DNA of 64,000 nucleotides. Source: Strongyloides papillosus (taxonomy: Eukaryota > Nematoda > Chromadorea > Rhabditida > Strongyloididae). Below, piece by piece: positions 39,092 to 51,532 of the stretch. A program made the position numbers and the translations under genes. The stretch's first letter is position 1, and each line of letters opens with the position of its first letter. The notes under the pieces are model-generated. The model saw only the letters and a list, made by a program, of their open reading frames with translations, did no database searches and was not told the DNA's origin. The stretch lies in the NCBI GenBank assembly GCA_005656395.1, contig SRSI01000013.1:620001-684000 (forward strand). Reading direction: 5' to 3'.

Positions 39092-42000
39092 ATGAAAGAT
39101 AGCTGCCGTTTGGCAGACTATTTTGTAATTATAACATATGATGAGTTGTTACCAGGTACGTAAATAAAAACAAATCTATTTAATAAATTATTATAGATTA
39201 TTGTACAGAGGATAATTTTAAAGGTGTAGAAAAAAGATTCCCAGAATTCGATTGGCCCGATGTTCAATATCCTAGTGGTTTAGAGAATGTATGTTTATTT
39301 CACTCAATCAGATAATTTAATTTATACGTAATTTGTAGTTTTCTCTTCCGTTTGCCAGAAATTATACAATTGAAAAGACCAAACCAACTTTTTTTGTCTG
39401 TACTTTGACTGATGAAATGGGAAATTGTCAATATGCATGTTGTCTTGTTACACAACAGAATGTAAATGAAAACAAATTATTACATGGATCACATCTTACT
39501 GCCTCCAGGCAAAATTCATTATTATTAAAGCCAAAGATTTACGTTATACTATCGAGAATACCTAATTTTGATTTTTTTAGGGTACGTTCCTAGGATTTTA
39601 TTATTATTTTCGCATTTATATTTTTAGAATTTTCTGAATCATATTTACAAAGCATTATGTGAAAAAACAAATAATGTTGAACAAATAATTGCAGCATTGT
39701 TATCAGATAACATCGTTCATTTTGGAAAGCAATCTAAGCTAAATTTATCTCTCGGTGGAATTGACTTACCTTTCCATGTACCGCGATGTTCAACATGGCC
39801 AGATACTGGAAAACGTATATACACATTTATGTCAAATTTAGGAACTATTTATAATGTCTTAGAGGTTTTTACAAATGTTTTAAATGAGAAGCGTATTATT
39901 TTCTGTTCTAAATCTTTAAATAGATTAAGTGATGCCTGTTTTGCGTTAAAAACATTACTTTATCCTTTTAATTACAGTTATCCATACATACCCGTTTTAC
40001 CAAAAGTCGCATTGACTGTACTTGAAAGTCCAACACCTTATATTGTAGGATTACATTCATCATTGGTAGATTATGTAGTTGATATTCAAGATTACTGTCT
40101 TGTTAATCTTGACGACGGACAGATTATGACAGATAAAACAACATCAAATAAACCAATCCCAGAACCATATCTTTCAAAATTAAAAATAATGTTAGAATGC
40201 ACGTGGACACCATCATTACAATATGCTGATGATGCCCTTCAAGAAGCGGCACCATCATCAATAGGTCCAAAAAGCATAGATATCAAAATACGTACCTGTT
40301 TTTTTAAATTCTTTCTAGATATTCTATACGGTTATAGAAGTTGCTTGCAATTATCTAGATTTTATGATATGCCATTAGTTACCTTTCATAAAACAGCTTT
40401 CTTAGGAATAAGGCAATTAGATGATTCTAAATTTATGCATGATCTAGTAGCATCACCAATGTTTCAAGGATTTATTAATGAAAGAGGAATTCCATATAGA
40501 GTTATTGACTTGTTTGATAGACTTTTAGTTAAAATTAAACCAACAGCAAAAAATGAACAATTAAGTAAAGAGGTTGTATTAAAAGAATTAAATTCAATTT
40601 TTATTGAATTATCTGGAGGTAGTTTTGAAGAATATTCTTCTACTGTTGCATCATTAATCACCAGTCCCTATTTTAAAAATAATGTCTTTGAGACAATGGA
40701 AATAAATGAAAGTATTTTAAATGAGGAGATAAGGAAAAATTTAGAACATCAAAAGAAACGTGAATTATATCACAGTGATTATTGTCACAAAGAATCAGTC
40801 CCCCAAATATGTGCATTAAAAATTTTCGATGAGACAAAGGAAGCTAATTCAAGGAAAATAGAAGTATTAAAAGTATGTTTAAATCACATATTTGAGGAAC
40901 GTCTATCGGAAGCTAGGAAATTAATGAGTACAGTTGAGTTATCCCTACGTAACGTCTCCACAAGAGTATCATTATGCCAGTTATTGTGGATTAACTTACA
41001 ACCAATTAACAAAGCTACCATGACTTCACAACAATTTGACTTGGTTATGAAACTTTTGAATGTTGCTTTAGAGTGTGAAGGAAGTGACGATGAGCATGGT
41101 ATTGCTTATGCTGTATTATATTTAGGAAATATATATTGTAGGAAGTTATCGTCTGGTATTCACCAATTTGCCTATACTTGCCTCCAGAACCATGGGGTAT
41201 GGAAAAATCAAAAATTCTGGGAGATTGCTTTTTGCCATGATGTTCATCAACAATTAAGAAGATTTTATGTTACTAAAGAAATGGAAATGTCAACAAATAT
41301 TTCTGATACCTTGAATTATGATGAAAATGACTTAGCTTGCCCATTCTCATTAAATAATTGTTTAGATACATGGAATCTTTTTGACAAACCTACAGCAATG
41401 GACGTTATGGCTAGTAGAATTAAACGTAATTTAAAACTTACAGAATCTGAAATTGAACAATTAAAAACTGAGGAGGAAGCAATAATTTTTGGACAAGCAA
41501 AGCATTATATTAACTTAATGACATACATGACAGTTCCTCTATCTATATCAAAAACACTTCAACATTATAAAAATGATAAATTTTCACAAAATTATAGTGA
41601 AAATGGACTATTAGAAAATAGTTCAAGTAAAAGTTCCAGTGTAGAGAGTATAAATCAAAATAGTGATGTTAGTGAAAGTATTGTAATAAAATGGATAACG
41701 AACATGATCGATAGAATTTGTTCAATGGTTGGGTTACCTCAATCAAATATCGATAAACTTGAACAGGATATTCCAGCATTTGTTGCGTTACATATTGAAA
41801 GTTTAGAACAAGTTTATTCTGAGAGTAAAAGAATAACAAATTCACATGAAATGAAAAATTTCGAACCAACATTAGTGCAAAATGAAATAAAATTATGTGA
41901 TGGTCTTCGGGTGTACCTTTTCAATGATCATCGATTTTTCTCATCTTCCTTTGGTTGTGATAATAATTCATCAGATGACAATTTAATTGCACTTCCAGCC

Positions 42001-44412
42001 GAAGGTGGTATATTTTTAACAAATTATCGTATTATCTTTAAAGGTTGTAGTTGTAATCCTCTTAGATATGGTGAAATTGTTCAGTGTTCAATTCCCATAA
42101 TGTCAATATCAAATGACAAACTATTAACAGAGGAAGCAACTTACAAAGAAGCAATCAATTCAAATATTTCCCCCAAAATAGCTATAAAATTACATTCCGG
42201 AATGGTAATTACATCAAATTGTTTTGCTATTTTGAAGATAGGTTTTCAAGAAAGTGAAAGAAAAGAGATGGTTGATGCATTTTTACAAAAATTGAATAGT
42301 ATAAGATGGAATATACAAATAATTAGATCATACTTTGCCTATCAAACAATTTACGAATTTATTATTCAAGATTCCAAGAATACCATTAGTAAATCAAAAT
42401 TAAATAACTTTAAGTTACTACGAAAAAATATTGTTAAAGGAACGAGGAAAATGGCCGGTTTTGATAAACGTAAAACAAGTAGTTATAGTCCCTCTTTAAG
42501 TGACCGTTCCTCCGTATCCAGTTTATCAGGAAAGCATTTAACTGTTGCTAGGGGGAATTTTAGTGCTTCTAATAATGGTGGTGGTGATTGTGACGAGTAC
42601 AATGATTTTAATATTTCAACTAAAGAACAAATTAAAAGTTACTATGATATGGCAGATTATGGAATAATATTTCATTATCTTAAAGACTATGAAAGACTTT
42701 TTCCAAGTAATGTTGCAAGGAATTTTGAGATAAGCTTTGTTAATTCTAATTATGAAATAACTAAAAGTTATCCTGCTTTTCTTTGTATTCCATGTAACAT
42801 GTCAGGATATGGCATATCAAAAGTGGCTAAGAATTTTAAGTCTAATAGATTCCCGGTTATAGTGTGGAAAAATCAAAAAGGAGTTTTCTTGGCCAGAGGT
42901 GCAAGTTTTACAGCATTTAATGTTGTTTCTAAAATAACAAAAGGCTCAAATTTCTTTAGTCATGTTGTAAACTCAAAAAATCGTAATTCAGATGGAAATG
43001 GACATTATATTCTCGAAGGCCCAGAAGATGACAATGAATCAAGGCATTCAGGACAATCGTCAACAACTTTAACATCAACAAACAACATTTCAAGTGTTGA
43101 TATCTTGTTTGATTATTTACAAGGATTATTAAAAATGTCATATTGTGGTCAATCATACTATCAAAACACCTCTTCATCATCTAATTTTTCAAATCTTTCA
43201 AATGACTCAACAACACTTTCAATTCAATCAAATAATATACTAGTCAAATCTACAAAGCAATCAAAACGTATTATAGGGTACGCAAATTTCACAAAACATG
43301 CAACTAATTTCATCAAAATGTCAACAGGAAAGAAGGTAAATTCCAAGAATGTATTATGTGATAAAGCTCCATCAACTATAAATGGTCAAAATATTAAAAA
43401 TTCACAAATTTCATCCCAAACAGGATTGGTTGAGGGTGAATTTTTTAATGATAATACTACATGTACATTAGTTCCATTTAAACATTCTTTTTATATATTA
43501 GGTGAACGTCAACAATCTAAAGTATTTAAGTTACATAAAAATTATGAATTCATCTCAATCAATTATCCAACAACTCATGACGTCAAGTTGTCCTTTAAAA
43601 AATTTTTGAAAACTATGACAAAAAGTCAAAATGGTGGGAGTAATATTCAATGCACAACTTCTATCCACAGTACTACAAATTTATCCGATACACTTTATAA
43701 TTTACATTATAATTACTTCTCTAGCATTAATGATTCTGAGTGGTTACTCCATATATCAAATTTGATTAATACATCAAACAACATCTCTGAATTAATGAAT
43801 GAATTAAATGCTTCTGTTGCTTTGTGTATCGAGGATGGTAGTGATGCTACCTCACAAATTTCTTCTATCGTTCAAATTTTATTGGACCCATTTTATAGGA
43901 CTTTTAAAGGCTTCAGATTACTTATTGAAAAAGAATGGCTAGCATTTGGACATAGATTCTCATATCGTTTAAACCATAGTAGTTCTTCAAGACAAAGTGG
44001 AGTTGCACCAATGTTTTTATTATTTTTAGATGTTATCCATCAACTCACTATTCAGTTTCCAACAGCTTTTGAAATGAATGATTATTATCTTCGCTTTTTG
44101 GCTTACCATTCAATGTCAAGTTATTTTCCAAATTTTTTGTTAGATTCAGAGTTAGAAAGGATTTCTATTGAGGAGAAGATTCCTGAACAAAAATTAGAGA
44201 GTGAGATATATGATAAATCTATTTGGAATTATTTGGAGGGTATGATAAATGAGTCATCTAGTTTCAATAACACTATCTTCGATAAAACATCACATAGTGT
44301 TTTGAAACCTTTAACAAATGTTGAAAATTTAGATATTTGGTCATTTTATCAAGAACACCATTTAAATCACAGTTTACAGTATGATATTCCTGAATCATTT
44401 TCTTACTTATGA
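39092..44412 (+). CDS. mtm-5: SBF1/MTMR5-13-type DENN-myotubularin pseudophosphatase
   Basis: Cytoplasmic/membrane-associated protein. In animals the family pairs with active myotubularin lipid phosphatases, and its DENN module acts on Rab GTPases. Exons 39092-39155, 39197-39288, 39339-39581 and one of 4785 bp (39628-44412) are phase-consistent, 1727 aa. The N-terminus CRLADYFVIITYDE, RFPEFDWPD and PTFFVCTLTDE are SBF-like. cDENN lies at about 195-280 (TNVLNEKRIIFCSKSL, PSPTPYIVGL-type text). A SBF2-like region follows, then GRAM with GGIFLTNYRIIFKG (about 926). The myotubularin domain has HxCxxGWDRT replaced by LCIEDGSDAT (about 1533), so it is catalytically dead. DPFYRTFKGFRLLIEKEW and GHRFS follow. 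No C-terminal PH domain is visible after the phosphatase fold, unlike human SBF1. The symbol assumes one nematode orthologue. Confidence 0.9.
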
Positions 44413-45475
44413 CAGATGATTGATTAGTTATCCAACGATAATTTATATATATACATTTTTATTAAACTAAAAATAACTAATTATAAATTTTGTAAAATTA
44501 ATGTTTAAGCTTATTATTTTAATAATAAATTATTATGATAATTTATATATTATTTTTATCTGTAAGAGATTATTTTAGATACGTGAATTTATAATATTCT
44601 ATAATTGTTTAATTTTTTTTAACTGTCATTTAATTTAATATTTTAAAGATTAATTCACCTGGGATATTGTTTGTTGTCTGAAATTAACAAATTACATTTA
44701 TTTTAAAACAATTTTCCTAATATAACTTGTAAAACAGTTTTTTTCAGAAAAAAAACTTATCTTTTTGCTAAAATAATTAAGGAATAAATGAGTTTTTTTT
44801 AAATAATATTAAAGTTTTTAACTTTATCACTTCTGTTTACCAAAATTATTTAAATTTAAGGGGTAAAAAAATGTAGGAGAGACTTATTTAAATTCGTCAT
44901 CAAATAATGTATATGTTTTATTTAAAATACAAAAATGTTACGCATTTAATGAAGAGAAAATCCATCACCAACATAATTTTTCACCTAGAATATTAATTTC
45001 ATCCAAAAATTAATGAAACAGAAAAAATTAGATTATGTAAATGTGATGTATTAAACAATTTCATCATAACACGGAAGAAATAATAATATTTTAAAAAATT
45101 ATCATAAATTTTTTCTTCCGAAATTCATTGAGTTACGGTTTTCGTTTCTTTCTTCATATATTACATATATATTTACCAATAATTGGCGGTGCCATAATCA
45201 ACAAGCCATCCCATTTTTATTTTATGTACATATATAAAGTCATGTTAACATTCTGGATTGAAAACCATAAATATCAGAGGATATTTTAAAAATGTCTTTC
45301 AATTATTTTTGTTTTTGACTTCATTTTATATATTTTAATAAATGAAGCCATTTGATTGTTATTTTATCTTTATCATTTACTTGCTTCCCAACTTAGGAGA
45401 GTTAAATTTTCCGTTATATAATTTAATAGTGATAACTTAACATGATATTACTTAATTTTTTTTTAGAATACAAAA
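44413..45475. other. Intergenic, about 1.1 kb, upstream of the neuropeptide gene
   Basis: AT-rich; no ORF or RNA gene seen. The acceptor TTTTTTTTAG ending at 45466 lies 9 nt before the neuropeptide ATG and probably receives a spliced leader. Confidence 0.45.
45457..45466 (+). promoter_or_regulatory. Probable trans-splice acceptor of the AKH/GnRH-like gene
   Basis: T-tract plus AG immediately upstream of the start codon, with no coding exon before it. Confidence 0.4.
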
Positions 45476-45817
45476 ATGAAATCCTTTGGAAATAAAAGCT
45501 TAATATATTCAACTTTCATCCTCGTAGCAATGATCATTTCTTTCTCATTTGGGCAAATGACATTCTCTGATGGATGGGGGAAAAGATCACTTAAGGATAA
45601 TAATAACGCAGATAGAATAAGAAAGGACAAGGAATATGAAGGAAATGAACTTGAAACTTACATTAGTAATAAATGTATGCTTCAGTATACAAATGACATA
45701 AACAGACTTCTCTCATTAATGACAGTAAGTATTTTAAAATATTGTTTTTTTCTACTAATTTTGTACTTTTAGAAATCTTATTCACAATATGAATTATGCA
45801 AGCAACAACTAAAGTGA
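45476..45817 (+). CDS. nlp-47: AKH/GnRH-like neuropeptide precursor (NLP-47 type)
   Basis: Precursor of 97 aa. Exons 45476-45724 and 45773-45817 join in phase 0 across a 48-bp intron (LLSLMT then KSYSQYELC). The signal peptide (LIYSTFILVAMIISFSFG) is followed directly by QMTFSDGWGKR. Gln would cyclise to pyroglutamate and the Gly-Lys-Arg site would yield an amidated octapeptide, pQMTFSDGW-NH2. This matches the adipokinetic/GnRH consensus and, as I recall, differs from C. elegans NLP-47 (pQMTFTDQW) at two positions. The remaining spacer peptide keeps two cysteines (NKCMLQY, ELCKQ) spaced as in arthropod AKH-associated peptides. The receptor would be a GnRH/AKH-type GPCR, not in this window. 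Some small precursors are annotated without the last 14-codon exon; it is needed here for the second Cys. Confidence 0.92.
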
Positions 45818-46228
45818 CTAAAATATTAATGTAATATTCATTTACAATTTTTGTTCTAAAAAAAGAGAAAATTATACTACTCCATATTTGTCAAAAGTTA
45901 AAGTGTAACAATGTTTAAAAATTAACAAAAAAAATTTTATCCAAAAGGTAGATTGGAAGTGTTTCTGATATAATATATTTTATTTAGTTTTTCCTTAAAA
46001 TTGACATCATTTTTTTAAAGTGAAAAATGTCGAATTATTTTCAATGCTTAAAATGTTTGCTTATGATCTCTTAAATTGTCTTCAACTTACAAATAGTTAC
46101 CATTGTCGTCCTTATTATATATATTTCTTTTTCCTTGACTATAATAAATGAATGAAATTTTTTTTATACGAAAAATAAAATTTATAAAGATGAAATTTAT
46201 TAATATTAATAAGATGTTATAAAATAAA
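45818..46228. other. Short intergenic stretch between convergent genes
   Basis: About 0.4 kb shared 3' flank of the neuropeptide gene and the MTMR9-like gene; nothing else was seen. Confidence 0.45.
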
Positions 46229-47952
46229 TTATATGCTATTTAAATTATCATTTTTCTCACAATTTAAAGCCAACTTTGTGTTTTTTATATTCTTTATTAC
46301 TTGTTGTATTTGATCAGTTTGTTTCCAATCCATTCTCCATCTCTTAAATAAACGATCCCAAAAAACAATAACCTGAGGAGCTACAGAAGGCCATAAAGTC
46401 TCTGGATTTGGTTCATACGCTGGAGAGACATAATTTACTAAAATTTCTGGATGATTTATATAGCTCCACAAGGATGTTGTCAACTCCTTAACTTTATTAA
46501 TCTTCTTTTCTCTCTCACAATTTCCTAAGAATGATCCAAATTCAGAAGCATAAGCGTGCTCAAATATTACTAATAAAAAATCTTCATTAAATTCAAATGA
46601 AGCCGGGTATTGTCTCATTACTTGCCATACACAATCTAAAAATAACAAAAATACAGGTGATTCATACTTTTTTGTTATACTTCCAGTTGCATAGGCTGAA
46701 TGTGTACATCTTATAGAGAATGGATGCCCTGCCATTATCCATTCACGTTCAATTAAAGCTTCAAATCCTCTAATTGTTCTAGAATCTGTGTCTAACAATA
46801 ATATTGCGACTGAAGTAACCAAAAGTGTTGTATCTAAACCGTCACCACCATGTATCATTACTGACATACACTCACAATCTACTAACTGTGCAACAGTTGC
46901 TGCTGCCGTAAGACTTTCCAATACAATCTCTAACCATCCAGCAGAACGAAGTTGCTTAAACCATTTATCTATTCCAATATCCATATTATTACATACTATA
47001 AATAAATAATTATTATGATATATTATTAAAAAACAAACATACAAGAGACAGTCTTTGTTAATGCATCATGGATTTCTCTTATCTTAGGTAATTTTCCATT
47101 AACGTACCCCCATCTAGGATAATTACACTTTGATTCAGTTCCCCCACCAAGACCTTGAGCAAAAAATGTTATTGTTTTTGGTCTTGTATCATAAATAATT
47201 CCTTTTTGTCCTGGAGCTAAAAAAGAATTAACTATAACCTCATCCTCTTTACATCGTCTATTTGTCGGTCCAACTAATGGTTGACCACATCTTATAATAG
47301 TAGAATTTGTTGAGGAATGATAATATGCTAAAATTGGAAATCGACATTCGGCACGAAATGTTGCTGAAATTTTTATATAATCATCACCATTCCCAACTGG
47401 TACGATAATCTTTTCTGGATATGTTGAACATATTGTAAAATTTTCATTCACGGAACTAATCCTCCATTTTTGACCATTTTGAAGGATTAATTTAGCATAC
47501 TGCTCATCAACAGAAAAAGACGTCCAACCATTGTCGAGTGGTTTAAAAGGACATTGATAATAAAATGGGTAGTCTAATGTAAAACCAGTAATATTTGACA
47601 ATGTCTCAATATTCCTTCCAACAGCTTGGCAATCATCTATATTGAAAAATTGAAATATAACAATTAGGAAATTTTTACACATTAAATATAAATAACCACC
47701 AATTTCTATAGGACCATTATTTTTACGAAATTTAAATTGTTTTATTTCAACTTTATCGATAGCTCTATGAAGTAACCATAATTCATCATCCTCAGGTAAA
47801 ACATCTTTTTTTTCCTTCTTATAACATGATTTTGGTATAAAAATAAAATGATGACCTATTAAGGCAATAGATCCTATTTGGGGTCTCCTTGGACCTTTCT
47901 TCAAATATACATTATTAATACGTGGTTTCTCAATAATTTCAACAAGTTCCAT
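46229..47952 (-). CDS. mtm-9: Myotubularin-related pseudophosphatase, MTMR9 type
   Basis: Catalytically dead myotubularin that in other animals dimerises with MTMR6/7/8 and stimulates dephosphorylation of phosphoinositides. Exons 47043-47952 and 46229-46995 join in phase across a 47-bp intron (TKTVS-L-CNNMDIGIDKW), 558 aa versus about 549 in human MTMR9. The N-terminal PH-GRAM region holds GSIALIGHHFIFIPKS. Family text follows: FRAECRFPILAYYH, IIRCGQPLVGPTNRRCKEDE, TIRGFEALIEREW, AGHPFSIRCTHSAY, SPVFLLFLDCVWQ and ESWPSVAP-like WPSVAPQ. At the active site HCSDGWDRT is replaced by MIHGGDGLDTT (about 345), lacking the catalytic Cys and Arg. I chose the ATG at 47952; an in-frame frame extension upstream starts only at a non-ATG codon. 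Confidence 0.94.
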
Positions 47953-48409
47953 AACATTAATATAAAATTTTATTTTAACAAAGAAAAGAAAGAACAATAT
48001 TATGTTTAAAAGAAAAAAATAACCTGAAATATTATATTAAACTGAAAAAATATGGTAAACAAAAGGAAAAAATTTAAATTTAAGAAAATTAAACTTATAA
48101 TTTAGAGAAAATACACAAACAGACACATCAATATCATGGAGATACAAACCCTGTGTTGTATGTATATATGCTCTTTTTAGTAAGCTTAAGTATAATGTTA
48201 TATTGGGCATAAAGAAATATTGTGTATATGTTATTTATTATTAACAAACAATTATATATAGGATGATAAAAAGTTAAAGGCTTATTCTTTCATTACCATT
48301 ATTTATCATTTATCAAAAATGCCTCCTTCCAAACGATAATTGAAGGAATTATGGAAAAAGGAATAATATAGTTAAATGGCTTTTTTTCTTTTGTTATTGT
48401 ATAACAATA
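47953..48409. other. Intergenic, about 0.46 kb
   Basis: AT-rich; separates the starts of the mtm-9-like gene and the end of the Dishevelled gene. No feature was found. Confidence 0.4.
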
Positions 48410-50428
48410 TTACACTTTAAATTTTGAAATATCATATGATGGTGATGTAGTTTGTTTGTGTTTGGCAATCTGATCTATACTTTTTTTATACTCTGGTACA
48501 ACGTGATATAAGTTGTCATGGAAAGTATTCTCCGTATCATCCATATCAAGCATTGTTGCATAATCATTATTCTACAATTAAAAAATATACAGATATTAAA
48601 AAAAATAGCAATAAAACATACAACTACTGGTACTTCAATTGGGCCTTTTCCTAATTTTTTGGTATTTGAATTGGAGGAATTTATAGTTACCTCTTTTGAA
48701 TCATTCACACTTGTAATAGGAGGTGAAAAATTATTGCGACTATCGTGATTTTTTGATTCATTTTCATTTCTCCCCTGTGTGTTACTGGATGATGTCCTAC
48801 AATAAGTTATATCAGTATTCGACTCATTTTTTGCCCTCATCATCTCATTCATAGCAATACGTTTACCATAGTACTCATTAAAAACATAATAACTTTGTTC
48901 AGTAAACTTTCTATGCCCTATCATGTGCCTAATATGTCCTTGATGTAATAACCATGCAGCATAAGAATGAGATTTTTTTTTATTCTCCAATCCACGAACA
49001 TTCTTTTTCAACCAACAAACAAGATCTTTTCCTATAATACATGAGGGAACAGTTATTTTTAACCAAACTCTATCTTTAATTGTAATGCCATTGTTAGGCA
49101 TTATCATACGATGAATAATTATTGATGGATCCATAAAGCACGTCAATTTTGTTGACGAATTTTCATCGTTAATTGATGTTGCATCCATACATGATAACTC
49201 ATTCATTGACGGTGACAAATTTTCTTGTAACAAACCATTATTATATTCTTCAATATCCTTCTCAATATATGTTTTGTCCATTCCTCTCATTTGCCTTTGA
49301 ATTGCTGTTTCCACCCAACATGATATATCAATAGGGAGGGTTGTAGAATCGAGACCGAAAAAGTTTGTAGTATCATTGCCAAAACTTTTTTTCCTTTTTG
49401 ATATATACATTTTAATATTTTTTTTCTTTTTAACACAATGTTTTAATAAATTTACAGCTTCCTCTTCAGTTAAATCTTCGAAAGATTTATTATCAATTTG
49501 TATGATCTGATCACCAATATCTAAATTTTCACAAAAATCTGCTGCACCACCCCTATCGATATCACTTACAAAAATACCTCCATCATTACCAACAACCTTC
49601 ATTCCAAGAAATGAATGGTCAGCTAGATTAAGGTATACAGTATCTATACATGGAGTTGAATGGGAAGTTAAACTGCTATTCAACGTTGTCGAAACAACTG
49701 ATTCATTTTTAATTTTCCTCTTATTTTGCCTAGGTTTCCTTTCCCTATATTCACCTTTATGGTGTTTTCTCCTCCCTCCACCATAAACTTCATCATCCTC
49801 CGATTGGAAGGTAAATTCAGTATCAGTTGTATAGGGATCAACAGAGATATTTTTTCCTAATTTGTTATACATAATTGAAGTATCATAGTCTGTTGTAACC
49901 ATTGAGACACGTTGTCCACCAGAATTATCAATATCAGTTATTGATGGTAAATATGTTCCAGGAGTATCTAGATGTGGTTTATATGTCTTTTTCCAATAAT
50001 CACTACCATGACCAGAAAATCTGTGTACATTTTTTCTTGTTAATGTTGCATGACTCATATCTTGAACCTTTATAGGTTCATTTTCAGGAGATGGTAGGAG
50101 AAATAATTCAATTGGACCTTTACCAGAAGGACAAAGAATGGTATCATCATCAAATAATTCAACTTTAACAGGTCTAAATTTCAATTATTTTTTTTAAAGT
50201 AGACATAACGTTTCTTATAATACTTACTTTTGAATATCATCATCCTCCTTTTTATAAAAATAACGATAACCCCTTCGTTTGAAATGTTTTTTAAAATCTC
50301 CTAATGTAATTTCATTTAGTGGTTTTTCAAATTCTGATACATATGGTGTATTACCATCAAAATAATAGTAAATCTACAAATTTTATTTTCAACAAAATAA
50401 CAAAAAAATAACTTACTTTGTTAACCAT
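48410..50428 (-). CDS. Dishevelled (DIX-PDZ-DEP), Wnt pathway scaffold
   Basis: Cytoplasmic scaffold that binds Frizzled and relays Wnt signals. Model: exons 50417-50428 (only 4 codons, MVNK), 50228-50373, 48622-50173 and 48410-48571, all phases consistent, 623 aa. The short second exon and start of the third give the DIX domain (IYYYFDGNTPYV, ITLGDFKKHFKRRGYRYFYK, then KPVKVELFDDDTIL across the splice). The PDZ domain lies at about 230-310 (SFLGMKVVGNDGGIFV, GGAADFCENLDIGDQI) and is followed by a strongly basic stretch. DEP lies at about 414-483 (DRVWLKITVPSCIIGKDLVCW, GHIRHMIGHRKFTEQSYYVF). The last exon adds a C-terminal tail (NNDYATMLDMDDTENTFHDN). Nematodes have three paralogues (dsh-1, dsh-2, mig-5); I cannot tell which this is. 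Confidence 0.92.
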
Positions 50429-50950
50429 ATTGTGTTTTTCGAGAAAAAATTTTAATTTAATTAGTGGTTATTAGTTTTAACTGTATATTTTAACTGTATA
50501 ATTGAATTCAAAAATTCCAGGAAATAAAAATTAGAAAAATGTTAATTCACAATAGTAATATAATATCTATTAAAATAAGATTAAAAATAAGTCATAAAAT
50601 GTTTTATTTTATAGGGAATATATAAAAATTAATGACAATAGACGATTAATGACACAAACTTTTGTTTAAAAAGTTACAATTATCTTGAAGGGAAAATAAA
50701 AGGCGCGTCTAAATAAAAAGAATACTTTTATGTCTTTTTAAATATAAGATGTATTGAATTATAAATAGTTATGACATATAAAGTCTCTAACAACTATCCG
50801 TTTCTTAACTAATTTAAATTTATTTATGTTTTATACAAAGATTTGTATAATCATATTTTGTTTTAAAAATAAAACATTGCTAAAGGAAGAGCAAAAGTGT
50901 TAAAAAAAACATTTTTTATAAATAATTTATAATAACAAACAATTTTTAAA
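50429..50950. other. Intergenic upstream of Dishevelled
   Basis: AT-rich 0.5 kb on the 5' side of the Dishevelled gene. No gene was seen. Confidence 0.4.
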
Positions 50951-50997
50951 GTGGGGCATGTACACTAGCCTCTTTTTAAATGAGGCTAATGTGGGTT
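50951..50997 (+). repeat. Left flanking repeat of the island
   Basis: Contains ACTAGCCTC, a short spacer and GAGGCTAAT, which can pair as a hairpin. Similar to the copy at 51281-51321 in the same orientation. Confidence 0.6.
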
Positions 50998-51280
50998 GGA
51001 GCTGCTATTGAAGCAGCTATTTCAATGTAGCAGACGCAGCTGGAATGCAAGGTTGTGTGGGAAGATTAGATAATCTTCATAATCCTGGGAGGTTGTATCA
51101 GCTTTGCTATGATACTCCTCCTAAGGTTAATTAGTTTATGCTGCAAATCGGCACTGTTAAGAAGGGTGAGGCAAATGCTGGGACTGCTGAAGAGCTAAAT
51201 GGCTATGGACAGCCTATTCAAGTTCAAATACCTGTCTCTAAAATAGCGGGTTTAAATGGAAGGGTTGGTGGGTAAAAAAA

Positions 51281-51321
51281 TGGGGTAAATACATACTAGC
51301 CCAAATGAGGCTAGCGTGGAT
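51281..51321 (+). repeat. Right flanking repeat of the island
   Basis: Contains ACTAGCCC, spacer AAAT and GAGGCTAGCGTGG. It shares TGGGG..TACA..ACTAGCC..AAATGAGGCTA..GTGG with the left copy, allowing small gaps. Confidence 0.6.
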
Positions 51322-51532
51322 CTACCCTTTAAATATAAAGAAATTGTCTTATACAGTGTGAATCAAATGCCTTTCTGTTGATTAAAGAATGGTAAATAAT
51401 TAAAAAAAACATATAAAATAATGATCTAATTTGTTATTTAGGCCACCAGATTGGGTATTCTTTATGATAACTTAATAATAAAGTGATTTATCACAACAAA
51501 ATATTTATTATTTTTATAAAAAATATTTTATA

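Larger units (their letters stand above)
50951..51321 (+). other. Compositionally foreign island flanked by hairpin-bearing direct repeats
   Basis: Between 50951 and 51321 the DNA is visibly richer in G and C than anything around it. It is bracketed by two imperfect direct repeats of about 42-47 bp (see separate entries). The interior has a nearly open plus-strand frame, codons starting at 51012, with a single TAG at 51132-51134 and a TAA at 51273-51275. The encoded text, for example AGMQGCVGRLDNLHNPGRLY and AEELNGYGQPIQVQIPVSK, does not look like the Asn/Lys-rich proteins of this genome. I do not recognise the protein. It could be an insertion of foreign DNA, a non-autonomous mobile element, or a misassembled contaminant. 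Confidence 0.5.

Noticed and set aside
50951..51321. The repeat pair as a CRISPR array
   Set aside because: Only two imperfect repeats with a 280-bp spacer in a eukaryotic context.
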